The translations under genes were made by a program, and so were the position numbers. From Rhizobiaceae bacterium (GTDB lineage Bacteria > Pseudomonadota > Alphaproteobacteria > Rhizobiales > Rhizobiaceae), in contig JARGOX010000013.1 in assembly GCA_029233925.1 (NCBI GenBank), forward strand, positions 1 through 48,055: DNA of 48,055 nucleotides. The letters are read 5' to 3'. Below the pieces are notes generated by a model. That model was given only the letters and a program-made list of their open reading frames with translations. It did not search any database and was not told the origin of the DNA. Shown one piece after another: positions 35,439-43,788 of this stretch (position 1 is the stretch's first letter; every line of letters starts with the position of its first letter).

Positions 35439-36613
35439 GTTACAAGGCAATCTATACCTATGCCTGGGACCTGGCGGAAGCCGGGGTCCCGGCTGCCACG
35501 AAAGAGTTCCTCGGTCTTGGTCTGGATACGGTGACGCTAGCGGGGAGCTATCATGCGGGCAAATTCCTGCGCCCGCACGGCAAGAACGGAAAGGTCTATT
35601 TTCCGGAAGACGGTACCGTTTATTTCCATGCGGATCCATCGCGCTACGGGGCCATCAAGCCGGTTGCCAACTCCGTGTTGGCGGAGCGTGACGTGCTTTC
35701 CGAACTGATTGAACAAAACGAGATGGCGGTCAATGTCTGGCTCGTGCTGCTGCACAATACACGGCTTGGCATGGCCAACCCCAACTCGGTCGTGCGCAAC
35801 GCTTTTGGCGATCCCTATTATTACAATCTGTGTCCTTCTGCGCCCGAGGCACGGGCCTATGCCATTGGCCTTGCTCGCGATGTCACCCAAAGCTATCAGG
35901 TGAGCGGCATATCGATGGAAGCGCCGGGTTTTACGCCCTATGCGCATGGTTTCCATCATGAATTTGCGCTGATGAAAACAAATCCCTGGCTGGAAAACAT
36001 GCTCGGCCTGTGTTTTTGCGATCATTGCGTTGCAGGCGCTGAAAAGGCCGGCGTGGATGCGCGCCGCTTCAAGGCAGAGGTTGCCGGAGATATTGAGGCC
36101 TATCTGGACAGTGATATCGACACTCCGGTAGACATGGCCGAGGCCTTCTGGCGGGCCGATATCGCCGCCAATGGCGATCTGCGTCGCTATCTTGATTATC
36201 GATCGGGCGTGGTGACCTCGCTGGTTGCCGAAATTCGCGCAAGCGTGCGTCCTGATGTGCATGTCGCGGTCATTCCCTCCGTGGCGCGACCCACAGCAGG
36301 TGCCTGGTATGAAGGCAGCGATTTGAACGCGCTGGCCAGGACTACAGGTATTGTGGAGACCTGTTTCTATGAGCCGGATGCCATGCGGGTAAAGGCCGAT
36401 CTCTTTGATATCCGACGGCGTCTGAAAGGTGCCGGCAAATTGCGCGGCATTTTGCGTCCGTCCTATCCGGATCTGTCAACACGGGCCGAATTCATGGCCG
36501 CAATCGAAGCGCTTCGTGACGGCGGCGTGGATGAATTGGCGTTCTACAATTGGGGTCACTTGCGCAAGGCCAATCTGGCGTGGATCGGTGACGCCATGAG
36601 GGGGCAGGCATGA
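35435..36613 (+). CDS. unknown TIM-barrel-like (glycoside hydrolase-like) protein
   Basis: This is a 392-residue cytoplasmic protein without signal peptide. I do not recognise a named family. It has the look of an alpha/beta barrel: YTYAWDLAEAG at the start, GLDTVTLAGSYHAG with aromatic positions, VNVWLVLLHNTRLG, SGISMEAPGFTPYAHG with a Glu at a barrel strand end where retaining glycosidases hold acid/base residues, then LCFCDHC with C-x-x-C, a possible structural metal site, and LAFYNWGHLRKANL near the end. These features recall uncharacterised glycoside-hydrolase-like proteins. ATGA overlaps at both ends (with the amidohydrolase and the SDR) show tight coupling, so it should act in the same pathway, perhaps as a hydrolase or isomerase. 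Confidence 0.75.
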   Translation: MSYKAIYTYAWDLAEAGVPAATKEFLGLGLDTVTLAGSYHAGKFLRPHGKNGKVYFPEDGTVYFHADPSRYGAIKPVANSVLAERDVLSELIEQNEMAVNVWLVLLHNTRLGMANPNSVVRNAFGDPYYYNLCPSAPEARAYAIGLARDVTQSYQVSGISMEAPGFTPYAHGFHHEFALMKTNPWLENMLGLCFCDHCVAGAEKAGVDARRFKAEVAGDIEAYLDSDIDTPVDMAEAFWRADIAANGDLRRYLDYRSGVVTSLVAEIRASVRPDVHVAVIPSVARPTAGAWYEGSDLNALARTTGIVETCFYEPDAMRVKADLFDIRRRLKGAGKLRGILRPSYPDLSTRAEFMAAIEALRDGGVDELAFYNWGHLRKANLAWIGDAMRGQA

Positions 36614-37389
36614 GCTGGGCATTTGCAGGCAAAACCGTTGCCATAACCGGCGCTGCCGGCGGTATCGGCCAATGTCTTTGCCGCTTCTTTGGGGCGCAGG
36701 GTGCTACCATAGCGGCGCTGGATCGCAATGAGAGCGTCCATGCGCTCGCCGACACATTGGGCAAAGACAACATCAAGGTTCTGCCGACCGTTGCCGATAT
36801 CGAGCAGGCCGACCAGGTCAAGGCGGCCTTTGACGCATTTGGCGATGTGCATCTTTTGATCAACAATGCCGGGGTATCGCGACATCCGACTTTGGCGGCC
36901 ACGGATCCTGCCGGTTGGGCGCAGGATATTGCCGCCAATCTCAATGGTGCGCATGCCTGCGCCCATGCTGTTCTGCCGCAGATGGTGGAACGCCGGTCGG
37001 GCTGCATCGTCAGTGTCGGTTCGGTGAACGGATTATCGGCACTTGGAGATCCCGCCTATAGCGCGGCCAAGTCGGGCATCATCGCTTTGACCAAGGCCAT
37101 CGCCATGGAATATGGCCGCTACGGCATTCGTGCCAATTGCGTGCTGCCAGGAACCGTGCGCACGCCCATCTGGGACGAGCGAAAAGCCAAGGATCCGGAC
37201 GTCTTGAAACAGCTTGAACGCTGGTATCCGCTTGGCCGCATTGTCGAGCCGGAGGAAGTCGCCAGCGTCATTGCATTTCTGGCATCGGACGCTGCCAGCG
37301 CGGTGACCGGTGCTGCCATCCCGGTCGACTGCGGCTTGACGGCCGGCAATATTGTCATGACCCGGGAACTGACACTCGAAGAATTTTAA
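36610..37389 (+). CDS. SDR family oxidoreductase (first)
   Basis: This is a classical short-chain dehydrogenase/reductase of 259 residues. The cofactor motif is TGAAGGIGQ, NNAG is at about residue 87, the catalytic Ser lies in SVGSVNG and YSAAKSG gives the Tyr-x-x-x-Lys pair. The C-terminal block GRIVEPEEVASVIAFLASDAA is typical. Asp at the end of strand beta-2 (ALDRN) suggests NAD preference. ATG 36610 overlaps the stop of the preceding gene. It probably oxidises a hydroxyl group of the pathway intermediate. Confidence 0.94.
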   Translation: MSWAFAGKTVAITGAAGGIGQCLCRFFGAQGATIAALDRNESVHALADTLGKDNIKVLPTVADIEQADQVKAAFDAFGDVHLLINNAGVSRHPTLAATDPAGWAQDIAANLNGAHACAHAVLPQMVERRSGCIVSVGSVNGLSALGDPAYSAAKSGIIALTKAIAMEYGRYGIRANCVLPGTVRTPIWDERKAKDPDVLKQLERWYPLGRIVEPEEVASVIAFLASDAASAVTGAAIPVDCGLTAGNIVMTRELTLEEF

Positions 37390-37401
37390 GGAGAATACAG
37401 C

Positions 37402-38403
37402 ATGGATCGTTTGCGTATTGGAGTGATTGGCCTTGGTTGGTTCGGCGAAATTCATGCCGAAACCATCAAGGGTGTGGCGAACCTGGAGCTGGCGGCGCTG
37501 TGCACGCGCACACCGGATCGGCTTGCGGCAATGGGCGAGAAATTCGGTGTCGAAAAACTGTATCGCGATTACAATGACATGCTGGCTGATCCGCAAATCG
37601 ATGCAGTGTCCATCTGCACCATGTGGGACCAGCACCGCGAGCCTGCGATTGCCGCGCTGAAGGCAGGCAAGCATGTCTTCCTTGAAAAGCCCATTGCCTC
37701 GACGGTTGAGGATGCGCGCGCAATCCTTGCCGCATCGAAGGAATCCACCGGCATTCTCTATATCGGTCACATCGTTCGTTTCAATCCGCGCTACCGCATG
37801 GCCAAGCAGGCCATTGACGAGGGGCGCATCGGCAAGATCGTGTCAATGTCATCGCGCCGCAACATCCCGGCCGCATGGACACCGACTATACTGGAAAAGA
37901 TTGGGCCGATCGTCGGCGATGCCATTCACGACACAGACATCATGCTTTGGTTCACCGGAGATCGTGTGGTCTCGACCTATGCACAGACTGTTGATGTGCG
38001 TGGGCTGAAACACCCCGACATCGGCCAGACCATGTATCGCTTTGCCGGGGGCGCAAGCGCCACACTGGAAACCGTCTGGTGCATGCCGGAAAAAACGCCA
38101 TTTGACATTGACGAGCGCATGTCGATCATCGGCACCGAAGGCATCATCCATGTCCAGGACACATTCCCTAATCTGGGCATTGTCGATGGTGACAGACTGC
38201 ATTCGCCGGACACCACCTATTGGCCGATGTTTGACGGCGTGCGTGGCGGGGCCTTGCGCGATGAATTCAACTATTTCGCCTCCTGCGCGATTGATGGCAA
38301 ACCGGTAACGATCGGCACGCCGGAAGACGCCACGGCGGCTCTGGAAGCAACGTTGGCCGCTGAGGAATCGGCGCGCACCGGCGAAGTTGTGAGGATCGGC
38401 TGA
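37402..38403 (+). CDS. Gfo/Idh/MocA family oxidoreductase (second)
   Basis: This is a second NAD(P)-dependent dehydrogenase of the family, 333 residues. The Rossmann motif is IGVIGLGWFGEIHAETI, the EKP signature LEKPIASTVEDARAILAA, and GDAIHDTDIMLWF holds the D-x-x-H-x-x-D region. It is more typical of inositol/sugar dehydrogenases than the first copy and only weakly similar to it by eye. AGGAG lies nine bases before ATG 37402. The stop overlaps the next gene by one base (TGATG). Confidence 0.94.
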   Translation: MDRLRIGVIGLGWFGEIHAETIKGVANLELAALCTRTPDRLAAMGEKFGVEKLYRDYNDMLADPQIDAVSICTMWDQHREPAIAALKAGKHVFLEKPIASTVEDARAILAASKESTGILYIGHIVRFNPRYRMAKQAIDEGRIGKIVSMSSRRNIPAAWTPTILEKIGPIVGDAIHDTDIMLWFTGDRVVSTYAQTVDVRGLKHPDIGQTMYRFAGGASATLETVWCMPEKTPFDIDERMSIIGTEGIIHVQDTFPNLGIVDGDRLHSPDTTYWPMFDGVRGGALRDEFNYFASCAIDGKPVTIGTPEDATAALEATLAAEESARTGEVVRIG

Positions 38404-38744
38404 TGCTGGAATATGTCTTTGATCATGTCGGAATCACCACGACCGAGCCGCAGCCACAGGAAGACTGGGTGGAGGAGAGCAAGATCTGGGTGACCAACCC
38501 GCGCAACCATCCCGAACATATCGAGTTCCTGCGCTATCGCGAGGACAGCACCGTGCCGGCGGCGGTGCGTGACAACCCGCATATAGCCTATCGGGTGAAC
38601 GATCTGGCGCCCTATCTGGAAGGGGCGGAAATCCTGATTGAGCCATTCATTGTCGGCGACTTCCTGGAGGTTGTTTTCGTGCGCAAGCATGGTGTGGTTT
38701 TTGAATATATGCGCTATCTGAAGGAAGGTTGGTTCGACAACTGA
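38403..38744 (+). CDS. VOC (glyoxalase)-like small protein
   Basis: This is a 113-residue protein with the vicinal-oxygen-chelate look: LEYVFDHVGITTTEPQ at the N-terminus carries the expected His, PHIAYRVNDLAPYLEG the central strand and FVRKHGVVFEYMRYL the closing Glu. One module of this size normally dimerises to form the metal site. It overlaps the preceding dehydrogenase (TGATG). Such proteins are often lactone- or sugar-related isomerases, dioxygenases or simple binding proteins, and the exact role is not clear. Confidence 0.75.
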   Translation: MLEYVFDHVGITTTEPQPQEDWVEESKIWVTNPRNHPEHIEFLRYREDSTVPAAVRDNPHIAYRVNDLAPYLEGAEILIEPFIVGDFLEVVFVRKHGVVFEYMRYLKEGWFDN

Positions 38745-38850
38745 CCATGGAAATGGATGCGCTGCGGCTTAGCCGCGAGGACGACACGCGCCCATTGCCG
38801 TGGCGGTCCGGGAACCATGGACAAAGCCGGTCAGCCGAAGGATGCACGCC

Positions 38851-39957
38851 ATGACAGACCTGCCTGATATTGTGCAAAAGCGGCTCCTGCCACTTGAGCG
38901 AACACTGGACACACTTGAAACCCCCGCCGTCTTGATTGACGTGCAGATAGCGGACGCCAATCTTGTGCGCTGGCAGGCGCGTTGTGACCGGGCGGGCCTT
39001 GCCAATCGTCCTCATATCAAGACGCACCGCAGTGTGGCCTGGGCCCAGCGCCAACTGGAACTGGGTGCCAAAGGCATTACCGTTCAAACGGTGGGCGAGG
39101 CGGAAGTCATGGTCGACGCCGGTATCAATGACATTTTTCTGACGACGATTGTCCTTGGCCCGGCCAAATTGGCGCGGCTCGGCGCGCTGGCGCGGCGCTG
39201 CTGTCTGGCAGTGGTTGCCGATAGTGCTCAGGTTGTTGATGCGATTGCCACGACCGCGCGCCAGACGGATGCACAGATCACCGTGCTTGTTGAATGTGAC
39301 ACCGGTGCCGGCCGCTGCGGACTGACGGACCCTGTGGCCATTGTCACGCTGGCGCAACGCATTGCCGGGTCGCAAGGCCTGCGCTTTGGCGGGTTGATGA
39401 CCTATCCGGCTGCCGGCAAACGCCAGGACTCAGCCGGGGTTTTGAACGCATCGATTGCCGCTTGCCAGGCGGCGGGTGTGCCGGTGCCTGTGGTCTCTTC
39501 GGGCGGCAGTCCGGACATGTGGTCAGACGAGGGGTTGGAGCCGGTTACCGAATACCGCGCCGGCACCTATATTTACAATGATCGCGCGCTGGTCAGCTAC
39601 GGCGCCGCCACGCTTGATCAATGCGCCATGACGGTGCTGGCAACCGTGGTCAGCCGACCGACCGCCGATCGCGCCATTATTGACGCCGGTTCCAAGGCGC
39701 TGACCAGCGACCTGCTGGGACTGGACGGCTACGGGATGGTCATTGAACATCCCGAGGCGAGGATCTATCAATTGAACGAGGAGCATGGTCTGCTGGACGT
39801 GTCGCGCTGCGCTGCGCCGCCCGCCATTGGTGACCGTATCCACGTATTGCCAAACCACACCTGTGTTGTGGCCAACTTGTTCGACAGATTGTATGTCGTG
39901 GCAGGGGGTCAGTTGCTTGGCGCTTTGCCGGTGGACGCCAGAGGCCGATCCGGCTGA
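38851..39957 (+). CDS. DSD1/D-threonine aldolase family PLP enzyme
   Basis: This is a fold type III (alanine racemase-like) PLP enzyme of the D-threonine aldolase/D-serine dehydratase group, about 368 residues. TPAVLIDVQIADANLVRW is the family start, HIKTHRSVAWAQRQL holds the PLP-binding Lys (IKTH), VLVECDTGAGRCGL is a PLP-barrel strand and the C-terminal domain ends in HVLPNHTCVVANLFD, with the His-x-Cys pattern that binds metal in this family. ATG 38851 is chosen because GAAGGA precedes it; a GTG at 38800 is less likely. The enzyme splits or dehydrates a beta-hydroxy D-amino acid. The RidA gene just downstream favours a dehydratase that releases an enamine, but aldolase activity is possible. 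Confidence 0.9.
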   Translation: MTDLPDIVQKRLLPLERTLDTLETPAVLIDVQIADANLVRWQARCDRAGLANRPHIKTHRSVAWAQRQLELGAKGITVQTVGEAEVMVDAGINDIFLTTIVLGPAKLARLGALARRCCLAVVADSAQVVDAIATTARQTDAQITVLVECDTGAGRCGLTDPVAIVTLAQRIAGSQGLRFGGLMTYPAAGKRQDSAGVLNASIAACQAAGVPVPVVSSGGSPDMWSDEGLEPVTEYRAGTYIYNDRALVSYGAATLDQCAMTVLATVVSRPTADRAIIDAGSKALTSDLLGLDGYGMVIEHPEARIYQLNEEHGLLDVSRCAAPPAIGDRIHVLPNHTCVVANLFDRLYVVAGGQLLGALPVDARGRSG

Positions 39958-40074
39958 ACACAGGATTGACGCATGAGAGGGTGAACCGCCGGTTCAGGGT
40001 CTTTGATCATCCCGTAGGAGCCCGCAGAACTTTACAGAAAACCCCACAAACTTAACAATAAGCAAGGACTTATC

Positions 40075-40443
40075 ATGACTAAAAAACAATGTTTCGGAAC
40101 CTCACATGTGCCTCTTTCTCCTGCGGTCAGGGCGGGCGATTATGTTTACGTGTCCGGTCAGGTCCCGGTCGATGGCGATGGCAAAATTGTTGAGGGTGGC
40201 GTCGGGCCACAGACCACCAGGGTTCTTGAGAATATCACCTCGGTGCTGGCGCTTGCCGGGTGTGATCTCACCGATGTTGTCAAGACCACGGTCTGGCTGA
40301 AGCATGCGGAAGATTTTGCCGAATTCAATGCCGCTTACGCGCCATTCTTCAAAAAAGACCCACCGGCCCGGTCCACCGCTGAATCGCGGTTGATGATTGA
40401 TATTCGGGTCGAGATCGAGGCGATTGCCTACAAGCCGCTTTAA
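40075..40443 (+). CDS. ridA: RidA family enamine/imine deaminase
   Basis: This is a member of the YjgF/YER057c/RidA family of 122 residues, which hydrolyses reactive enamine or imine intermediates released by PLP enzymes. SPAVRAGDYVYVSGQVPVD and the conserved TTRVLENITSVLALAG are present. The key Arg, expected near RSTAESRLM, is also there, and the final IDIRVEIEAIAY is typical. AAGGAC lies before ATG 40075. It sits between a PLP enzyme and an SDR, which fits protection from a 2-aminoacrylate-type intermediate. Other RidA-group members do not have deaminase activity, so the function is inferred. Confidence 0.9.
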   Translation: MTKKQCFGTSHVPLSPAVRAGDYVYVSGQVPVDGDGKIVEGGVGPQTTRVLENITSVLALAGCDLTDVVKTTVWLKHAEDFAEFNAAYAPFFKKDPPARSTAESRLMIDIRVEIEAIAYKPL

Positions 40444-40477
40444 ATCAATCGGCTTTCAACCATGAAGGCTTTTGAAG

Positions 40478-40499
40478 CCGGGTGCCCGCAGGCGCCCGG
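40478..40499 (+). terminator. stem-loop between ridA and the second SDR
   Basis: CCGGGTGC and GCGCCCGG pair (one G-T wobble) around a six-base loop, without T-run. A likely mRNA structure dividing the operon. Confidence 0.45.
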
Positions 40500-40545
40500 T
40501 GATTGGCTTCGCAGCGTCGCGTGATGCCTAATCAGGGAGTAGAAA

Positions 40546-41295
40546 ATGAATACCTATGATTATTCCGGAAAAATTGCCGTTGTCACGGGTGGCGCCAACG
40601 GCATCGGGGCGGCTGTCGCTGAGCGCATGGTCCGCTCCGGGGCGCGTGTGGCCATTTGGGACATGGATATTTCAGCGCCTGAGGACAAGATCAGCGCTCT
40701 GGCGCAGGACCAATGTCTGCTGGTTGCGGTCGATGTCAGCGATGCGGCCAGTGTCAAGGCGGCTTTGACCACGACCCTCTCGGCCTATGGCAAGGTCGAC
40801 ATTCTCATCAACAGCGCCGGCATTGCCGGGCCGACCAGCACTTTGGCCGACTATCCTGTCGACATGTGGCGCAAGGTGCAGCAGGTCAATCTCGACGGTA
40901 CCTTCCTGTGTTGCCAGGCTGTGGTGCCGGGCATGAGCGCGCAAAATTATGGCCGCATTGTCAATGTGGCATCGATTGCAGGCAAAGAAGGCAATCCCAA
41001 TGCCTCGGCCTATTCGGCCTCCAAGGCGGCTGTGATCGCCCTGACAAAATCACTGGGCAAGGAGCTTGCCGGGCAAGACATCGCCGTCAATTGCATCACA
41101 CCGGCCACGGCCCAAACCCGGATTCTGGAACAGCTCAGCGAAGAATTTATCGAATACATGCGTTCGAAAATCCCGCGCGGGCGTTTTGTCACCGTCGAGG
41201 AAATTACCAGCATGGTCCTGTGGATGGCCTCCAGTGAAAATTCCTTCACCACCGGGGCGGCCTTTGATCTGTCAGGCGGCCGGGCAACCTATTAG
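40546..41295 (+). CDS. SDR family oxidoreductase (second, FabG-like)
   Basis: This is a classical SDR of 249 residues. The cofactor motif is TGGANGIGAAVAE with Asp at IWDMD, NSAGIAG is at about residue 86, and the catalytic part reads VNVASIAGKEG and YSASKAAVIALTKSLG. The end GAAFDLSGGRATY is typical of FabG-like sugar/acid dehydrogenases. GGAGTAGAAA precedes the ATG. It probably completes oxidation of the pathway product. Overall similarity to the first SDR is only family-level. Confidence 0.94.
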   Translation: MNTYDYSGKIAVVTGGANGIGAAVAERMVRSGARVAIWDMDISAPEDKISALAQDQCLLVAVDVSDAASVKAALTTTLSAYGKVDILINSAGIAGPTSTLADYPVDMWRKVQQVNLDGTFLCCQAVVPGMSAQNYGRIVNVASIAGKEGNPNASAYSASKAAVIALTKSLGKELAGQDIAVNCITPATAQTRILEQLSEEFIEYMRSKIPRGRFVTVEEITSMVLWMASSENSFTTGAAFDLSGGRATY

Positions 41296-41484
41296 CCCGC
41301 CGTACCTGATTCAGGATCAAGTGAATAAAATTCCGCTCGCGACGAGCGGATCGTTCCTTGGTCCGGCCTCCCTTTGTCGAAATGATGATTTAAGTCTATA
41401 ATCCCCTTGCAAGACTGGCAGGACAGCATGTGCCGGCAGTCGGTCTCGCATGGGGATTGGTTTCGGCACAAGGGAGGGGGGCCC

Positions 41485-42237
41485 ATGCTGGACGGCTATG
41501 AACACAGGCGCTTTTCATCCGATGCGATGAACGGCAAGCCGACGGAATTCGATATCTATGAGAAAGGCCACGGACCGATTGTCCTGGTCCTGCAGGAATT
41601 GCCTGGCATCAGCCAGGATACACTGACATTTGCCGACAAGATTGTGGCTGCCGGGTTTCGGGTGGTGATGCCGCATCTGTTTGGTCCGCTCGGCAAATTT
41701 GCACCGGGTCGCAACGTTGTGCGATTTTTGTGTGTGCGCCGTGAATTTGATATTTTTGCCCGCAATCAGTCCAGTCCGATTGTCGATTGGCTGCGGGCCC
41801 TGTGCCAGGATGTGCGGCAACGCCATCAGGTGCCGGGCATCGGTGTGATCGGCATGTGCCTGACGGGCAATTTCGCCATATCGCTGATGGCCGACGACAA
41901 TGTTCTGGCATCGGTGGCCGCGGAGCCCTCCCTGCCCATGTTCAGCCAGGCATCACTGCACATGTCAACCGATGATGTTGCTGCAATAAGCGAGAGACTG
42001 GACACGCAGGGACCCATGCTGGCCTATCGGTTCGCCGGTGACAAATTATGCAAGGCAGCGAAGTTCGAAGCCCTCAATGAGGCCTTCAATCAGGGTCGCG
42101 AACGCATCCGGCTCAAAACCTTGCCGGGCGATCAGCATGCCATCTTCACCACGCATTTCATCGATGGTGAAGGTTCGCCGACGCAGGAAGCGCTTGACGA
42201 GGTGATAGGTTATTTTACGGAAAGGCTTGCCACCTGA
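41485..42237 (+). CDS. dienelactone hydrolase family protein
   Basis: This is an alpha/beta hydrolase of the dienelactone hydrolase family, about 250 residues. The active-site triad has its Glu in LQELPGIS, nucleophile Cys in GVIGMCLTGNFA (instead of the Ser of most hydrolases) and His in DQHAIFTTHF near the end. ATG 41485 is chosen for the AGGGAGGGGGG just before it; the open frame reaches 41407. It is the last gene of the plus-strand run and could hydrolyse a lactone made by the dehydrogenases. The 190-base gap before it leaves open that it has its own promoter. Confidence 0.9.
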   Translation: MLDGYEHRRFSSDAMNGKPTEFDIYEKGHGPIVLVLQELPGISQDTLTFADKIVAAGFRVVMPHLFGPLGKFAPGRNVVRFLCVRREFDIFARNQSSPIVDWLRALCQDVRQRHQVPGIGVIGMCLTGNFAISLMADDNVLASVAAEPSLPMFSQASLHMSTDDVAAISERLDTQGPMLAYRFAGDKLCKAAKFEALNEAFNQGRERIRLKTLPGDQHAIFTTHFIDGEGSPTQEALDEVIGYFTERLAT

Positions 42238-42243
42238 AGATGG

Positions 42244-42521
42244 TCATAGTTTCGGTCTCGCCGCAGTTATGCGCTTTTTGATCCGGCTGAGACCGACAGG
42301 TGTGACGCCGAGATAGCGGGCAATGTCGATTTGGGTGACAAGCCCCATTAGCTGGGGCGTATTGTCCATCAACTGGCGGTATTGTCGCCCGGCATGAGGA
42401 AGGATTTGATGTTCTCCCTTCCGTCGCTGGACAGATAATAGGCCTTCAACAAACCACTTTTGACCATGTAGAACGATTGGTCCTCTTCCCCCTGCCTGCA
42501 CTCATGCAGGAGCGGCCATCC
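42244..42521 (-). pseudogene. broken Crp/Fnr family regulator gene
   Basis: On the minus strand one frame reads EEDQSFYMVKSGLLKAYYLS and IKSFLMPGD (the cyclic-nucleotide-binding beta-roll) and stops. Another frame then continues as YRQLMDNTPQLMGLVTQIDI, closely followed by ARYLGVTPVGLSRIKKRI, the Crp-type helix-turn-helix. The roughly 80-100 residues that should lie between them are missing and the frame is shifted. The N-terminus is also gone at about 42520. The gene is therefore dead. It once lay divergent to the SDR fragment on the other strand. Confidence 0.85.
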
Positions 42522-42748
42522 ACCATCCTGAACCTGAATTGGGGGCTGGGTTTTGTGCCGAAAACCGGCTCTGCCGTCTATTGCGCGACCAAGGGCGCCA
42601 TCAACATATTTTGTCGCAATCGCTGCGCCATCAGTTGGAACAGATAAACATCAGGGTCATGCAGGCCTTTTTGCCACTTGTGGATACGCCGATGACAAGG
42701 GCAGGGGATCAGGAAAATGGACGCCCGAAGACGCCGCCATCAGGCTAG
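42522..42748 (+). pseudogene. broken SDR gene fragment
   Basis: On the plus strand the fragment begins TILNLNWGLGFVPKTGSAVY and CATKGAINIF, the Tyr-x-x-x-Lys part of an SDR. It continues in a shifted frame as SQSLRHQLEQINIRVMQAFL and PLVDTPMT and then in a third frame as GSGKWTPEDAA. At least two frameshifts are present and the whole N-terminal half with the cofactor-binding domain is missing. It resembles DltE-type SDRs commonly encoded next to a Crp/Fnr or TetR regulator. Confidence 0.8.
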
Positions 42749-43140
42749 GGCTTCATGATGGCCAGTGTTATCACGATGGTGAACACCACGAGCAAAGTTG
42801 CAACAAGCGACAAAAGCTGTTTATGACTGGCTGCGGTGGCGCGCCGCAATTGCCCTGACAGAGCGCCGTGCAGGCCGGAAAGTACCAGCACAAGGGCCAA
42901 CTTGACCGTCAGCCAGCCCGCGCCAAACCAACCACCCATCAGGGCCAGTGTCAGGCCAAAGCCCCATAGCCCGAACAGGGCAGAACCAGCGACCAGCCGA
43001 AACCATTTGCTGATCCGCGCTGTCGATTGCACCGTGCCGGTGCCAAGCGAGGCCACAAGCAGCAGGACCGGTGTCACGACCATTCCCAGGCCAAAGACGA
43101 ACACCGATATCAGATGAAGCGTTTTGACGATCTCATACAT
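42745..43140 (-). CDS. small four-helix membrane protein
   Basis: This is a predicted inner-membrane protein of about 131 residues with four hydrophobic segments: VKTLHLISVFVFGLGMVVTP, SALFGLWGFGLTLALMG, WLTVKLALVLVLSGLHGAL and LSLVATLLVVFTIVITLAIM. The arrangement recalls the CopD/DUF2269-type four-helix proteins, but I cannot name the family firmly. The true start is likely ATG 43140; the longer frame to 43179 begins with an unconvincing sequence. It overlaps the DUF3817 gene by eight bases on the same strand, so the two are co-expressed. Confidence 0.7.
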   Translation of the reverse strand: MYEIVKTLHLISVFVFGLGMVVTPVLLLVASLGTGTVQSTARISKWFRLVAGSALFGLWGFGLTLALMGGWFGAGWLTVKLALVLVLSGLHGALSGQLRRATAASHKQLLSLVATLLVVFTIVITLAIMKP

Positions 43141-43498
43141 GGCTGCGTTCTTGCTCTTTGTGGTGCAGCAACCCATCATTCATAAATGTCCCAAAGGGGA
43201 CAAGACTGAGGAACAGCGTCCGGGTGATCTCGGTGCCGGTCCAACCGCCGGAAAAAACAGTTGCTGCGGCCTGGGTGAAATAAAACACAAAGGCCAGTCC
43301 GTGTATCGGCCCCATGGTCGATACAAATGCGGGCATATCGAGACCATATTTGAGGGGAACAGCAATCAGCAGCAGCACGAGCAGCGTCGTGCCTTCCACA
43401 AACCCTGCCAGGCGCAGCCGACCAAGCTTTGTTCTGATGGAAGGCCATGGTGCGTCATTTGACCAAATGTGAGGGAGAAATATACGAAAAACAGACAT
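43133..43498 (-). CDS. DUF3817-type integral membrane protein
   Basis: This is a 121-residue membrane protein of the DUF3817 family. The conserved block GFVEGTTLLVLLLIAVPLKY is followed by a THG-like MGPIHGLAFVFYFTQAA and a final VPFGTFMND near the C-terminus. It has about three membrane helices. Function is unknown in general. It overlaps the four-helix membrane protein gene downstream, forming a two-gene operon. It is followed upstream by a decayed gene region. Confidence 0.85.
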   Translation of the reverse strand: MSVFRIFLPHIWSNDAPWPSIRTKLGRLRLAGFVEGTTLLVLLLIAVPLKYGLDMPAFVSTMGPIHGLAFVFYFTQAAATVFSGGWTGTEITRTLFLSLVPFGTFMNDGLLHHKEQERSHV

Positions 43499-43501
43499 TC
43501 C

Positions 43502-43744
43502 TCACCTCTCAATCCGGCTGTCGCAAGGACTGGAGCGATGCCTTGTCGAACGGCTCGCGGCCGTCTGGTTTTCAAGCAATTTTCCGGCGTTAAGCTCCAG
43601 GGCTCGGGAAAAGCCCGGGATCAGGAAATGCGCGATTGGTCCGGTGCGCCGAACGTCGCCATTTTTCATTCTCTTCAACGTGTTGTAAGGTCCAAGAGCG
43701 TTTAACGCGGTCAGACCCGGATATGGAACGATAGCAATCAGCAT
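43502..43744 (-). pseudogene. remnant of a DJ-1/PfpI (isonitrile hydratase-like) gene
   Basis: The minus-strand frame from ATG 43744 begins LIAIVPYPGLTALNALGPYN and TLKRMKNGDVR, the characteristic N-terminus of GATase1-like isonitrile hydratase/AraC-associated DJ-1 proteins. It then loses similarity (RTGPIAHFLIPGF) and stops after about 80 residues, where intact proteins have about 200 or more. The nucleophile-elbow Cys is absent. It is divergent to the TetR gene, which may once have controlled it. Confidence 0.6.
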
Positions 43745-43788
43745 GATAAACCTCAAAATAGAACGACTATTCTTTTTTATGCTTTGCG

